A stretch of DNA of 64,000 nucleotides. It comes from Sedimentisphaerales bacterium. GTDB lineage: Bacteria; Planctomycetota; Phycisphaerae; Sedimentisphaerales; Anaerohalosphaeraceae. This document shows positions 16,808 to 26,602 of the stretch, one piece after another. How positions within the stretch are numbered: position 1 is the first letter of the stretch; every line of letters begins with the position of its first letter. The translations under genes were made by a program, and so were the position numbers. The notes below the pieces were generated by a model that searched no databases, had not been told where the DNA came from, and saw nothing but the letters and a program-made list of their open reading frames with translations. The stretch is from the NCBI GenBank assembly GCA_016926155.1, contig JAFGPC010000177.1, positions 1 through 64,000 on the forward strand. The letters are read 5' to 3'.

Positions 16808-17307
16808 TCACGAATCCCGCGACAAGCCTTCGCCGGAATCTCCAGCGGCGCTTGTCCTACGGCAAACGCCCCATTCTAGCCCTGCGCATGACTCCCATGA
16901 TCGACGTTATCTTCCTGCTTCTTGTCTTTTTTGTTCTTACCGCAAAGTTCCGAACCCCCGAGCAGTTTCTACCGATCCAGCTTCCCACAGAAAACGAAAA
17001 CCTGCAACGTCTGGATGTTATTGAGCCACTGGCCGTCGGTCTCCTCCCTGAATCCGAAGGCTGCCGTATCACAATCGGTTCCGAGACGTCCCTGGCAGAA
17101 ATCATAGTCGATGCCGAACCTAAGGCCGAACAGCTTGCCGAATTCGCCAAATCTTTGACAGCCATTTTACATCAACAAAAACGGACAGCCGCCGATCCAA
17201 TAGAGATCCGCTGTGACGATCAGGTCAAGTGGGATCATCTTGTCAAGGTGTATAACCTGCTCTATACCATGGGTATCAACGACATTACCTTCCATATGGA
17301 GTTGTAA
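16804..17307 (+). CDS. exbD: ExbD/TolR-family biopolymer transport protein
   Basis: The 167-residue protein has a basic cytoplasmic tip, one membrane helix (about 32-52) that includes the essential aspartate in MTPMIDVIFLLLVFF, and a periplasmic domain. ExbD/TolR dimers sit inside an ExbB/TolQ pentamer and use the proton gradient to drive an envelope machine. No exbB is next to this gene on the same strand; the nearest is at 21,541-22,389 on the other strand beside a second exbD. The next gene follows after three bases, so the two are co-translated and probably co-functional. Confidence 0.9.
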   Translation: MITNPATSLRRNLQRRLSYGKRPILALRMTPMIDVIFLLLVFFVLTAKFRTPEQFLPIQLPTENENLQRLDVIEPLAVGLLPESEGCRITIGSETSLAEIIVDAEPKAEQLAEFAKSLTAILHQQKRTAADPIEIRCDDQVKWDHLVKVYNLLYTMGINDITFHMEL

Positions 17308-17310
17308 TCC

Positions 17311-19581
17311 ATGCTGCAGATAGTATTTCGAATGGCTCCAATTTTGATCCTCTTTCTGGCCCCGGCTGTCTTTGTCCAATCTCAGGACTTGCCCGGTCCG
17401 GATGCCATTCTCCAGATGGAAAAAGAATCGATCCAGATTGCCGAACAATTCTTTCGGGACACAACTGAACTGCGACTTCGTTACGAATACGCCGACCGTT
17501 TTATCCATGAAACGGATCAGGAAAAAATGCGGGCTCTCAGTCGGGAATGTCGAGAGAAACTAAAAGAAATATACAATACGCAGACCAGTGCCAAGGAATT
17601 CATCGAGGCCTATGAAGGCGATGACTGGGATGTTCGTTTCGGCGTAACCGGCCTATGGCGAAAACTTCATTCGGACAGCAATCGAACTGCTTGGCTTTTA
17701 TGCAAAACGGATTACTGGTTTGCTATCAGTGGTAACGCTCCCGACCGTCATGCAATTCTCGATCAAATCATTCAGACATGCCGGCAAAACACTGACGTCT
17801 TCGATCCACACCATGCCCTCCTGTTGACGGCGCAGGCTCAGATTCAACTGTCTGTACAGAATCCCGGCCTCCTTCGACTGGCAGAGTTAACACTTATGGA
17901 ATTGCTTACTCGTTATGCAGAAAATAAGAACCTGCCCGATGAAGTGTATTTTCGAGCCGTCATGCTTCGTCTGAAGTTGGAGGGCAAAGCAACGAGTGAT
18001 CAGATCGCACGGCTTGCCGCCGGCTTGGCCAAAACAAAATGGTATGACGATCCGGAATTGAATATCATGCTGGTATTTCTCGAACTCCGATTTGGGGACT
18101 CCTCCGATCGGCAGTTAGTCGAAGTTCTGGACAGGATCCCCCACGTTCGCCCATTGATCGCCGGCGTCCTTCTGGATGGCCTGACTCGCCATTTCCAGGA
18201 AGACACTCTCACTACCTCTGTTCTTCAGGAGATGACCCCATTGCAGCTTGGTCTGGCTTTACGGCAAGCCTGTCGTGAAGAACCCGAAAAATATACCGGC
18301 CTCCTTCGCTCCCTGGCTCAACTCCAATCGCCTCCACGTCCCTTGCTTCATTTTGCCCTGGCCCAGGCGAACCGCACAGGTAATCCTCAACAAGCCATCA
18401 CTCATTATATTCGCGCTGCTGCTACGCAGAAACAGCAGCCCGATCCACAACTCAATGTTCCGGCAGCGGCCATCGCCGCCGCTGCCGCTCGACAAGCCTA
18501 TCAGCTTTACTTCGCAGATGATCGTCAGGCCCAACTGGCTTGTCAGGCTCTGGCCTTTTACTATGACCTCGCCGAAGATCGTCCCGATCCAAAACTTGAA
18601 TACGCCTATGCCACGGTCCTACGGGCGTGCGACAAACTCGAACTGGCCGATACCTTGCTTCTGCAAATCGCCGACAAGGCAGGCCCTTATGCCTGGCAAG
18701 CCCGCCTGGACCGGATTGCTCATCGCCTCGAATATCCAGGTCTCACAGAATCCGAGAAAGAGTCTATTAAACAAACGATTCACACTCTGATCAACCGAAT
18801 TCCAAACAACAAAGAACAGGACAAACAGGTCCGTAACCAGGCAATAATATTATGGTGCCAGTTGGTTCTCGAGAAGCCCGCCCTTCAAGAAGTCCAAATG
18901 GTTCTACAATTGCTGGATACAGTTACTGAACTGGATACTGTAATTGTCACAGTGTTGCGTTCGTCAGCCTTGCGAACTTTAAAGCGTTATCCAGAAGCCG
19001 CTAAGGAATTAGCCACTATCCTGAATTCTCCTCATCAGGATGTTCTTACCGAAGCACTCGCCATTTTGACTGACAGTATCAGTTCTATCGACATCTGGCA
19101 GACTACCAAAGACTATTCCACGTTTATTCATCAGCTTAGAACGCTGGCTTTCTACGCCATCCCACAGTTACAAGTCGAACAGAGGTCCCCGTTGCAGCTT
19201 ATACTGGCCGAATTGCTGACGCTTATACCTGACGACAAAGAGGCACTGGATAATGCGGTTTCTCTGCTTGCGTCTTTAAATCCGGGCCCTGAAAATCAGG
19301 ATATCAACTGGATCCGCACCACGGCCCGTCTACATATGGCCAATAAGCGATTTGTCCGCGCTGCCAGCATCTGGGGGAACATCTGTCAGGCCACTCGATC
19401 GCTTCGCGAAAAGGATCCATGGCCCTGGTGGCAGGCTAAATATTACCAATTGTATTGCTTTTCCAGCATTCCTTCCACCCGCCAATCCGAAACCAACCAC
19501 GCAATTGATGTCCTTCTTAGCAGCACAACAGGCTGTCCAAATTTCTGGAAAGAAAGATTAAACGCTCTTAAAAAGCCATAA
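17311..19581 (+). CDS. Exported helical-repeat (TPR-like) protein beside exbD
   Basis: The 756-residue protein starts with a signal peptide (about 1-24, ending VFVQSQ). The rest is almost wholly alpha-helical, with repeated Ala/Leu/Tyr spacing typical of tetratricopeptide or related solenoid repeats, for example around residues 345-470. No enzymatic motif is visible. It starts three bases after exbD. In planctomycetes, ExbB/ExbD genes are often accompanied by such large repeat proteins of unknown role, which could be a periplasmic scaffold driven by the ExbBD motor (inference). A start two codons earlier or later would not change this reading. Confidence 0.75.
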   Translation: MLQIVFRMAPILILFLAPAVFVQSQDLPGPDAILQMEKESIQIAEQFFRDTTELRLRYEYADRFIHETDQEKMRALSRECREKLKEIYNTQTSAKEFIEAYEGDDWDVRFGVTGLWRKLHSDSNRTAWLLCKTDYWFAISGNAPDRHAILDQIIQTCRQNTDVFDPHHALLLTAQAQIQLSVQNPGLLRLAELTLMELLTRYAENKNLPDEVYFRAVMLRLKLEGKATSDQIARLAAGLAKTKWYDDPELNIMLVFLELRFGDSSDRQLVEVLDRIPHVRPLIAGVLLDGLTRHFQEDTLTTSVLQEMTPLQLGLALRQACREEPEKYTGLLRSLAQLQSPPRPLLHFALAQANRTGNPQQAITHYIRAAATQKQQPDPQLNVPAAAIAAAAARQAYQLYFADDRQAQLACQALAFYYDLAEDRPDPKLEYAYATVLRACDKLELADTLLLQIADKAGPYAWQARLDRIAHRLEYPGLTESEKESIKQTIHTLINRIPNNKEQDKQVRNQAIILWCQLVLEKPALQEVQMVLQLLDTVTELDTVIVTVLRSSALRTLKRYPEAAKELATILNSPHQDVLTEALAILTDSISSIDIWQTTKDYSTFIHQLRTLAFYAIPQLQVEQRSPLQLILAELLTLIPDDKEALDNAVSLLASLNPGPENQDINWIRTTARLHMANKRFVRAASIWGNICQATRSLREKDPWPWWQAKYYQLYCFSSIPSTRQSETNHAIDVLLSSTTGCPNFWKERLNALKKP

Positions 19582-19675
19582 AGCGACCGATTGCATCCAT
19601 CTCCCAGAAACCAGAAGTTTAAAATCCGATTCCCTGTTTAATGTATAGTCTTTTTCCTAGAAAGTTCCCCATATC

Positions 19676-19704
19676 TTGCCAACGCATCGTCCAAGTGGTA
19701 TAAT
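19676..19704 (+). promoter_or_regulatory. Promoter of clpX
   Basis: TTGCCA (19,676-19,681), a 17-base spacer and a perfect TATAAT (19,699-19,704) lie 47 bases upstream of the clpX start. clpX therefore seems to be transcribed on its own rather than from a clpP operon. Confidence 0.7.
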
Positions 19705-19750
19705 TCTAATATAGTAATGAGTGTTCTATTTTTAGCAGGATGGTCCAGAG

Positions 19751-21001
19751 ATGGCAAAAAAAACGGACGGGCGACGGGATATTTGCAGTTTTTGCGGTCG
19801 CACAAAAAAACAGGTCGACGCCTTTGTCGAAGGACCGGGCAATGTCTTTATCTGCCCGGAATGCATTGACTTATGTTACAATATTATCCGACAGGAACGA
19901 AAACGCGCCGATCTCGGCGATATCCCCAAACCCCGTGAAATCAAAGAGTTTCTGGACCAGTATGTGATCGGCCAGGAATATGCCAAGAAATGTCTGGCCG
20001 TCTCCGTCCATAACCATTACAAGCGATTGCTGCACGTTGGCGAAGGAGACAGCGATGTTGAAATCGAGAAATCCAACATCCTTTTGATCGGTCCGACAGG
20101 CTCCGGCAAAACCCTGCTGGCCCGTACTCTGGCCCGTGTGCTCAACGTCCCGTTTGCCATCTGTGATGCGACGACTGTCACCGAGGCCGGTTATGTCGGT
20201 GAAGATGTGGAAAACTTCCTGTTACGCCTGGTGCAGGCCGCCGATTACGATATCGAAGCGGCCCAGCGAGGGATTGTCTATGTCGATGAAATCGATAAAA
20301 TCGGTAAAACCAACCAGAATGTCTCTATTACCCGAGATGTTTCCGGGGAAGGAGTTCAACAGGCCCTGTTGAAAATGCTGGAAGGCACCATGGCCAACAT
20401 TCCTCCCCAGGGTGGCCGAAAGCATCCCGAACAATCCTATATACAAGTTGACACGACGCAAATCCTCTTTATCTGCGGCGGCACATTCGTAGGACTGGAA
20501 AACATCATCAAGAAACGCCTGGGCAAGAAAATGATCGGCTTCGATTCCGAACAGTCCGGTCGTCAGGATGATAAAGAAGAATATTCAGACCTGATCCACC
20601 AGGCGATCCCGGAAGACGTAATCGAATACGGCATGATTCCCGAGTTGGTGGGCCGACTTCCTGTGATCACGACTCTGGAAGCTTTGGACACCGATGCCCT
20701 GATCGAGATCCTGACCAAACCCAAAAACGCCCTGGTACGACAATATCAGAAACTCTTCCAGATGGAGGACGCAGAGTTGACCTTCACCGATGATGCCCTG
20801 ACTGCCCTGGCTGAAAAAGCCATCCAGCGAGATACCGGGGCCCGTGCCCTTCGCGCAACCACCGAAGAAATCATGATTGACCTGATGTACCGCCTACCCG
20901 AAGAGCCCAAGCCCGGACAGTATATCATCACTCGAGACATCATCGAAGGCAAAGCTTCGCTGTTCGAAGAAGATACCGAACAGAAGAAAGAATCCGCATA
21001 G
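19751..21001 (+). CDS. clpX: ATP-dependent Clp protease ATP-binding subunit ClpX
   Basis: The 416-residue AAA+ unfoldase has the N-terminal zinc domain (Cys12, Cys15, Cys35, Cys38). It also has Walker A GPTGSGKT at 114-121, Walker B VYVDEID at 176-182, the pore loop region GYVGEDVEN and the C-terminal sensor-2 domain. ClpX hexamers feed tagged proteins into ClpP. The IGF/LGF loop that docks ClpP is represented by KKMIGFDSE. No clpP is adjacent, unlike many bacteria. It is flanked by ExbD/ExbB genes on both sides but has its own promoter. Confidence 0.97.
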   Translation: MAKKTDGRRDICSFCGRTKKQVDAFVEGPGNVFICPECIDLCYNIIRQERKRADLGDIPKPREIKEFLDQYVIGQEYAKKCLAVSVHNHYKRLLHVGEGDSDVEIEKSNILLIGPTGSGKTLLARTLARVLNVPFAICDATTVTEAGYVGEDVENFLLRLVQAADYDIEAAQRGIVYVDEIDKIGKTNQNVSITRDVSGEGVQQALLKMLEGTMANIPPQGGRKHPEQSYIQVDTTQILFICGGTFVGLENIIKKRLGKKMIGFDSEQSGRQDDKEEYSDLIHQAIPEDVIEYGMIPELVGRLPVITTLEALDTDALIEILTKPKNALVRQYQKLFQMEDAELTFTDDALTALAEKAIQRDTGARALRATTEEIMIDLMYRLPEEPKPGQYIITRDIIEGKASLFEEDTEQKKESA

Positions 21002-21067
21002 TATTTCAACTTTGCAGTGATTCAACCTATTTGGGTGTTTAGCATTTCTATATAGTACAGTATGTTT

Positions 21068-21529
21068 TTATTCGATCTTTTCTTTAACAACCGCCCATTT
21101 GATATCGGTAGCGCTACTCTGACTGATCCCCGCCAGAGCATATTTACTGAATTTAAACGGTATTGATTTGTCGTTTCGCAAGGTAACCACTCGTTTACCC
21201 GGAGGCAAAGAACGCAACTGGCGATCCAATGAGCCGGCAATGGACCGAACCAGATTGTCTCCCTGACCGGCTATAATTTCAGCCCCTACAGCATATCGCA
21301 CCTGTCCATCTTCGTCCTGCATCACCGTTACGATGGCTGTCTGTCCGGCCTCAATTTGCTCCGAATGCACTGCTGTGTTGATTTGATCAGGTACCTCGAC
21401 CTGGAAGTTTTCGGCTACAATGAACTGACAGACCAGCATAAAAAAAATGATTAGCAGGAATACTACATCGATAATGGGCGTCATATTGAAACCCACAATT
21501 TCGGATTGGTTGGATCTGACAAAACGCAT
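21068..21529 (-). CDS. exbD: ExbD/TolR-family biopolymer transport protein (second copy)
   Basis: The 153-residue protein has the basic tip MRFVRSNQSEI, one membrane helix (about 17-40) with the essential aspartate in MTPIIDVVFLLIIFF, and a periplasmic domain rich in beta-strands. It lies 11 bases downstream of exbB, with which it should form the motor. It differs clearly from the exbD at 16,804 outside the helix, so the two are not recent duplicates. They could form a heterodimer in one motor, as expected when two exbD genes accompany one exbB (inference). Confidence 0.92.
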   Translation of the reverse strand: MRFVRSNQSEIVGFNMTPIIDVVFLLIIFFMLVCQFIVAENFQVEVPDQINTAVHSEQIEAGQTAIVTVMQDEDGQVRYAVGAEIIAGQGDNLVRSIAGSLDRQLRSLPPGKRVVTLRNDKSIPFKFSKYALAGISQSSATDIKWAVVKEKIE

Positions 21530-21540
21530 CTCTTCGACCT

Positions 21541-22389
21541 TTACGAAGAACTTGGATCCACTCGATTTCGCGTTCTCGCTTCGCGGCGTTTTCTCATCGA
21601 CTCCTCTCGATCCTCAAAAGGCTCATGGGTGTCCGTTTCCAACCCGAAGCGACCGGGATTCATCGAAGGCAGTAATCGTCGAAGCAATGTTTCGACCTGG
21701 ACCGCCGCTTCGCTGCTTAAAGACTCGATCCGCGAGCGAAATACACCATACAAGGCAAGTGCAGGAATTGCAATCAGAAGTCCCCAGAACGTCGTTACCA
21801 AAGCAACACTAATCTTTTCTGCCAACTCGTCCGGGCGAGGCTGGCCTCCCGCAATCCCTAATATGCCAAACGCCTGAATCATTCCATATACCGTTCCAAA
21901 CAGGCCTACCATCGGAGCAACGTTTCCGATAATGTTGCATAACTCGACTTTACGGAGAAGTCGGCTTTCTTCATCGTGCAGCGCCTCAGCCATCAAATCC
22001 TCCAGGAGTGCACGGTCGGGTTTACCGGTTGTCTGTGCGGCTGCCCGCCAGAAAACACGACTGATCAGATCGCGTTTTTCCGATAAACGATGCGCCAAGG
22101 CGGAAAAACCGTACTGATGCACTACCGTGGCAATTTCTGTCGGAGCTGAAGCGGGCACCAGTCGCTTACGACGTACCAGATAGCATAATTCAAAGATTCG
22201 AAACAACGCCACTATAGACATCGGAATCAGAACATAGTAGACAATGCCGCCTCCTGCCACGACGAATTGATCGAAGAAGGTGTCCTTGCCATCTGCAGCC
22301 ATGGTATAACCGGCTGTCAGTAAAACAAGAATGCAAATAAAAGGAACTGCCCGCTTCCATTTCTGTAACTGTATTTTTTCTCGATGCAC
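21541..22389 (-). CDS. exbB: MotA/TolQ/ExbB proton channel family protein
   Basis: The 282-residue protein has a cleavable or anchor N-terminal helix (about 14-30), a second helix near 46-65, and the MotA/TolQ/ExbB core. That core holds VAPMVGLFGTVYGMIQAFG near 155-175 and the last helix near 195-215. The C-terminus is charged. This is the stator subunit that conducts protons for envelope work. The start is a GTG at 22,389 with GAGGA seven bases upstream. Order on the minus strand is VWA protein, exbB, exbD, a recurrent planctomycete module. Confidence 0.93.
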   Translation of the reverse strand: MHREKIQLQKWKRAVPFICILVLLTAGYTMAADGKDTFFDQFVVAGGGIVYYVLIPMSIVALFRIFELCYLVRRKRLVPASAPTEIATVVHQYGFSALAHRLSEKRDLISRVFWRAAAQTTGKPDRALLEDLMAEALHDEESRLLRKVELCNIIGNVAPMVGLFGTVYGMIQAFGILGIAGGQPRPDELAEKISVALVTTFWGLLIAIPALALYGVFRSRIESLSSEAAVQVETLLRRLLPSMNPGRFGLETDTHEPFEDREESMRKRREARTRNRVDPSSS

Positions 22390-22480
22390 AAGTATTCCTC
22401 AACGACCAGAAAGATCTTACCGCCGGTTTCAACCGGGAACTACATTTCATACTTCAGCAAGGTTTCATTCTGATCGCTCT

Positions 22481-23392
22481 CTATTCGATATTCGTAAACG
22501 CCCCTCCGCTCTGTCGAGCGATATGCCGAAGAATTGCAACATCCTCCAGCTCCGTCCAAAAGCCTATCGTATTGATTCGCGTGCCTGGTGCAAGGGCCTT
22601 ACGCATATTTTCAATCTGCACGGCAAACGCTTCCACTCCCGCTCCCTCACCCAGATCAAATCCATCGGTCAGAAAATAAATCAATTCGGGGGCTCGTCCC
22701 AGGGAGTCTCGTATCTGCATTGCCCGGCGAAGGGCATTGACCGCATTGGTAGGACCACTGGGCATAACCGTATCAATAAAAGTTTGAGCCTGCTCCTTGC
22801 TTTTCGGGGTTGCCCGCAACAGTTTTCCACCCCTCATTTCCAACAGACGGTCGCCATCCTGAAAGAAAATGATGGAAAAGAACTGATCGGGCCGGAGCTC
22901 CTGAATTGAATCGATCAACTGGCTTTTTACATTTCCCAATCGGCCGTGCATACTGCCGGAAGCATCCACGACATAACAGATTTTTCGACTTCCAGTGTAT
23001 TGACCGAAAAACGAAACGCCCTCAGAACCGGTCCTGTCGATTGCTTCAAGATCCAACGGCACTTCCGAAAATAATCCGACGATGGGCTCTTCTGCCTCTC
23101 CCAGATCAATTTTACCGACTGTGCTCAATTCAAGCTCTTTCTTGACTGGTCGCAGGATTCGACGCGAGGAAAAAAGGTTTTTGACTTTTGGTTTGGGCGT
23201 CATTGCCGGCATATTCATGGCCTGCTTGATCTGGGCCATCGCCGGAAGCGGTTTGGACTGCGGAGCGGCGCCCTGTCCGGAACCTCGAAAGGGAACCGCG
23301 CCAAAGACACTGAAAACCACGACATGAATCAGTATGCTGCCCAGCCAGGCAAGGATCGTTATCGTTTTTTCGTGTCGCAATCTGCGACGCAT
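22481..23392 (-). CDS. Membrane-anchored von Willebrand factor A domain protein
   Basis: The 303-residue protein has a basic N-terminus and one helix (about 11-31). A Pro-rich linker precedes a VWA domain whose metal-ion site DASGSM begins at residue 143, with later partners GPTNA and TDGFD. VWA domains bind partner proteins through a metal ion. The TonB-like layout (short tail, one helix, Pro/Lys linker) and its place just ahead of exbB suggest that it takes the energy from the ExbBD motor to an envelope partner (inference). I chose the ATG at 23,392, which has AAAGGTGGG upstream; the longer TTG start at 23,422 would overlap the upstream gene. Confidence 0.88.
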   Translation of the reverse strand: MRRRLRHEKTITILAWLGSILIHVVVFSVFGAVPFRGSGQGAAPQSKPLPAMAQIKQAMNMPAMTPKPKVKNLFSSRRILRPVKKELELSTVGKIDLGEAEEPIVGLFSEVPLDLEAIDRTGSEGVSFFGQYTGSRKICYVVDASGSMHGRLGNVKSQLIDSIQELRPDQFFSIIFFQDGDRLLEMRGGKLLRATPKSKEQAQTFIDTVMPSGPTNAVNALRRAMQIRDSLGRAPELIYFLTDGFDLGEGAGVEAFAVQIENMRKALAPGTRINTIGFWTELEDVAILRHIARQSGGAFTNIE

Positions 23393-23411
23393 CGACCGCC
23401 CACCTTTCACA

Positions 23412-24536
23412 TTAATCCGCAATCGTCACCTTGCTGTGAATCGGGACAAGAATGTCATACAGTTCGATGATTTCACCGTTATACAGCCGGATGCATCCGC
23501 GCGAGGAACGGGTACCAATCGTATCGGGATCTTTGGTTCCATGAAGGGCAAAACCCGTTTGCCCCTTAGCATCCCCCTCAAGTCCCTCTAATGCAATCCA
23601 TCGGGATCCCAAAGGATAATCCGGATCGTCCGCTATAAAGGTTTTTCTTGTATCCGGATCGGTCCAGGTCGGACTGATCAGCTTACCCCCGGATTTGACA
23701 CGCCAAAGACCGGTCGGCGTATCACTGCCTTCCTTACCCAATCCAACCTTATACGTCTTGACAAACATATCTCCCAGATACAAGTCCAGGGTAAACGTAG
23801 ATCGATATACCTTAACATGGAACGGCCCCCGAACAACCTTGATATTCGTCCCCGCCTGTAACAAACGGGCATCCTTGATTCCGTTGATCTTCATCAATAA
23901 CTGATGAGGCACTTTATAATCCCGTGCAATCAAGGCCAACACATCACCTCGTTTGACCTGGTAGGTACTGGTCAGGTTATCTCCTTCCAGAACGCCCTTT
24001 CCAAATAGCCATTGTTCGGAAAGTTGAGCCATCTTGATCTTGACTTTGTTGCGAAATTCCGAACTCAGTTCTAATCCCAACACTTCATTGAGCTTGTTTC
24101 GGGCCGCAATGTACTGCCCTTTTTCCTCAAAAGCCACTGCTGATTCGGTCAATGTAACCGCCTCCGGACTGGTGACAGTATCACCGACCAGAATAGTTTT
24201 TTCAGGCTCTTTTATGGTCGGACTTTGGGGAGGCGGAGAACTCTTCTGAAGATCCCCATTATCCTTTGAATCGGATTCCGAAGAAGATTCAATGGGGGGC
24301 TCGATCACTCGCTCGAATGACCCTATTCCCGAATCGCGAAGATCAGGATCCTTGTTGGTTATCGGATTCGTACGTCCTCCGCTCAACTCGGTAGCGCCGA
24401 CCCACCGTTTCTTGACCAGATAGAACATGCCCCCAACCACAATCACCGCCGCCAAACCCAGAAGCAGCATGTTCTGGTTTTCGCGACGACGTTGACGATA
24501 CGACTTGTAACGATATCGTTTTGCCACTTTATTCAC
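23412..24536 (-). CDS. LysM domain / L,D-transpeptidase (YkuD family)
   Basis: The 374-residue protein has an N-terminal membrane anchor (about 22-42), a Ser/Pro-rich linker, and a predicted helical pair. A LysM peptidoglycan-binding domain (about 190-235, YQVKRGDVLALIARDYKV) precedes a YkuD catalytic domain. The catalytic residues are His332 (HGTKDPDT) and Cys348 in SSRGCIRL. It would make 3-3 cross-links or attach proteins to peptidoglycan, which fits the presence of dapF in this window. It overlaps the end of the upstream folate gene by eight bases and is followed after 19 bases by the VWA gene, so cell-wall and ExbBD functions appear to share an operon. Confidence 0.93.
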   Translation of the reverse strand: MNKVAKRYRYKSYRQRRRENQNMLLLGLAAVIVVGGMFYLVKKRWVGATELSGGRTNPITNKDPDLRDSGIGSFERVIEPPIESSSESDSKDNGDLQKSSPPPQSPTIKEPEKTILVGDTVTSPEAVTLTESAVAFEEKGQYIAARNKLNEVLGLELSSEFRNKVKIKMAQLSEQWLFGKGVLEGDNLTSTYQVKRGDVLALIARDYKVPHQLLMKINGIKDARLLQAGTNIKVVRGPFHVKVYRSTFTLDLYLGDMFVKTYKVGLGKEGSDTPTGLWRVKSGGKLISPTWTDPDTRKTFIADDPDYPLGSRWIALEGLEGDAKGQTGFALHGTKDPDTIGTRSSRGCIRLYNGEIIELYDILVPIHSKVTIAD

Positions 24537-25110
24537 CTCCGTGCCTTATGCACTCCCTGTTCCCCTCATCCGTTATTAAAATATCCATATACCGATCATG
24601 CGGTTCCATTGGAACGGATGCAACCATTTGTTCGGAAAATCCAATGCCATATAAAGTAGCACGTAGCCCCTTAGAACTTAAAAAACGGTCATAATATCCG
24701 CCACCCCTTCCCAGGCGTCCTCCCTGATCATCAAATGCCAATCCGGGCGTGAGGATCAGATCAATATCCTCAACCGGCACAGGCCTTCCCCGCAAAGGAT
24801 TCCTAAGACCCGATACCTCTATGGAAAACGCTGTATCCATAGAATGTATCTCCACGGCAAGCATGTGCCTCTGTTCCCAATCCACGCGAGGGGCGGCCAC
24901 GACCTTACCCTGCTGCCATGCATATAACATCACCCGCGACAGGTCCGCTTCGCGGGGAATCGCCAAATAGGCTAAAATGACTGAAGCTTTCTGGAACGCC
25001 TCGGTTTTTTCCACAAAATCACATATGCGACGGCTTTTATCTTGAACTGCATCCGGTTCCATAACCAGCAATCGGCTTTTAATCTGGTCCCGCAATTGCC
25101 GCTTGTCCAT
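24529..25110 (-). CDS. 5-formyltetrahydrofolate cyclo-ligase
   Basis: The 193-residue enzyme has the family's ATP/substrate motif GRLGRGGGYYDRFL near residue 135 and LAYLAIPREAD near the N-terminus. It converts 5-formyl-THF to 5,10-methenyl-THF with ATP and so recovers folate from its storage form. I chose the ATG at 25,110 (MDKRQLRD), whose A is also the last base of the upstream rarA stop codon; an earlier in-frame start at 25,158 would sit inside rarA. The rarA-cyclo-ligase pairing is a common bacterial neighbourhood. Confidence 0.93.
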   Translation of the reverse strand: MDKRQLRDQIKSRLLVMEPDAVQDKSRRICDFVEKTEAFQKASVILAYLAIPREADLSRVMLYAWQQGKVVAAPRVDWEQRHMLAVEIHSMDTAFSIEVSGLRNPLRGRPVPVEDIDLILTPGLAFDDQGGRLGRGGGYYDRFLSSKGLRATLYGIGFSEQMVASVPMEPHDRYMDILITDEGNRECIRHGGE

Positions 25111-26498
25111 TACGATTCGGTCGCCACCCTCTGCGGTTTTGCCTGCTCTTTTCTGCACTGTTCTAACTGATCTCTAAGCGTTTGTAAATACTCAGCTATC
25201 TTCTTCTCTCTACCGACACTTTTTGGGCGATAATAATGCTTACCTAGTTCCTGACCCAGATAATCCTGAGCTACAAATCCATCCGGCCAGTTATGGGGGT
25301 ACTTATATCCCTGACCATGACCCAGCTTTTTAGCTCCACTATAGTGCGAATCCCGCAAATGCTGGGGTACCGGGATGGTCCGCCCGACTTTGACATCGGC
25401 CACCGCTTCCCAGATTGCAGTGGAAGAAGCATTCGATTTCGGAGCACAAGCCACATAAATTGCAGCCTGAGCCAATGGCAACTGGGCCTCGGGAAGCCCC
25501 ACAAATTCGGATATCTGTACTGCCGCCGCCGCCAGCATGGTCGCCACAGGGTCTGCGTTGCCAACATCTTCCGCTGCACAAACAGCAATTCGACGGGCGA
25601 TGAACCGAGGATTTTCACCCCCGGCAATCATCCGAGCCAGCCAATACACTGTTGCATCCGGGTCAGAACCCCGCATGCTTTTCTGTAAGGCACTGGCTAT
25701 ATCATAATGCGTATCGCCGCTTCCATCATATTGAATCGACTTCTTCTGGACGGATTCTTTAGCCAGATTAACATCGAAGTAGATTTTCCCTCCTCCCTGA
25801 CTTTTCAATTGGCTCAAAATACCCACTTCTAAGCCTGTCAAAGCCCGCCTTGCGTCCCCATCGCTAACGACTGCCAGATACTGGAGAGCTTTTTCATCCG
25901 CCTCTATTTCGTATTGCCCAAATCCCCGCTCTGTGTCTGAAATCGCCCTTTTCAGGATTAAAATCACATCATCTTCACTCAACAGTTCAAACTGAAACAC
26001 CGTACTTCGACTGATTAATGGAGAATTAACGGAAAAAAAAGGATTCTCAGTCGTCGCTCCGATCAGAATGATAATCCCGTTTTCCGTATCATCCAATAGC
26101 ACATCCTGCTGGGCCCTGTTAAAACGATGGATTTCATCCAGAAACAGCAGTGTCCGGCCTCCACCTGTCGCCAGCCGATCTTTGGCTGATTCCGAGATTT
26201 CACGCACATCCTTTACACTCGCCGCCGGGGCACTGAGATAGTGAAATCGAGCTTTTGTTTTTCCTGAGATCAACCGGGCAAGGCTCGTTTTCCCTACTCC
26301 GGGGGGACCATAGAAGATCAGGCTGGTTAATCGGTCTGCCTCCAACATTCGTCTGAGCATCTTGCCCGGCCCGGCAAAATGCCCCTGTCCAACAAATTCA
26401 TCCAGGTCTCGGGGACGCATCCGAACCGCCAGGGGTGCATGGGTGTTCATCTGCTCGCGTTCCACTCCGGAAAACAAAGTTTCTTGCCGTTTTGTCAT
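25110..26498 (-). CDS. rarA: Replication-associated recombination protein A (RarA/MgsA AAA+ ATPase)
   Basis: The 462-residue protein matches RarA. It has Walker A GPPGVGKT at 64-71, Walker B LLFLDEIH at 117-124, sensor ATTENPFFSVNSPLISR, and the helical tetramerisation region RRIAVCAAEDVGNADP. It acts at stalled replication forks with single-strand binding protein. I prefer the ATG at 26,498 (MTKRQETLFSGVEREQ), with AAGGG close upstream. An in-frame start at 26,561 would add 21 residues that do not look like the family. Confidence 0.94.
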   Translation of the reverse strand: MTKRQETLFSGVEREQMNTHAPLAVRMRPRDLDEFVGQGHFAGPGKMLRRMLEADRLTSLIFYGPPGVGKTSLARLISGKTKARFHYLSAPAASVKDVREISESAKDRLATGGGRTLLFLDEIHRFNRAQQDVLLDDTENGIIILIGATTENPFFSVNSPLISRSTVFQFELLSEDDVILILKRAISDTERGFGQYEIEADEKALQYLAVVSDGDARRALTGLEVGILSQLKSQGGGKIYFDVNLAKESVQKKSIQYDGSGDTHYDIASALQKSMRGSDPDATVYWLARMIAGGENPRFIARRIAVCAAEDVGNADPVATMLAAAAVQISEFVGLPEAQLPLAQAAIYVACAPKSNASSTAIWEAVADVKVGRTIPVPQHLRDSHYSGAKKLGHGQGYKYPHNWPDGFVAQDYLGQELGKHYYRPKSVGREKKIAEYLQTLRDQLEQCRKEQAKPQRVATES

Positions 26499-26602
26499 TC
26501 CCTTATTATACCCACCTGAAATCCCCCTCGAAAGAAATTCATCGAGAAGATTATAAAACAAGAGACTGATTTGGATCTGGGAATGGGAAAAAATGGAATG
26601 GA

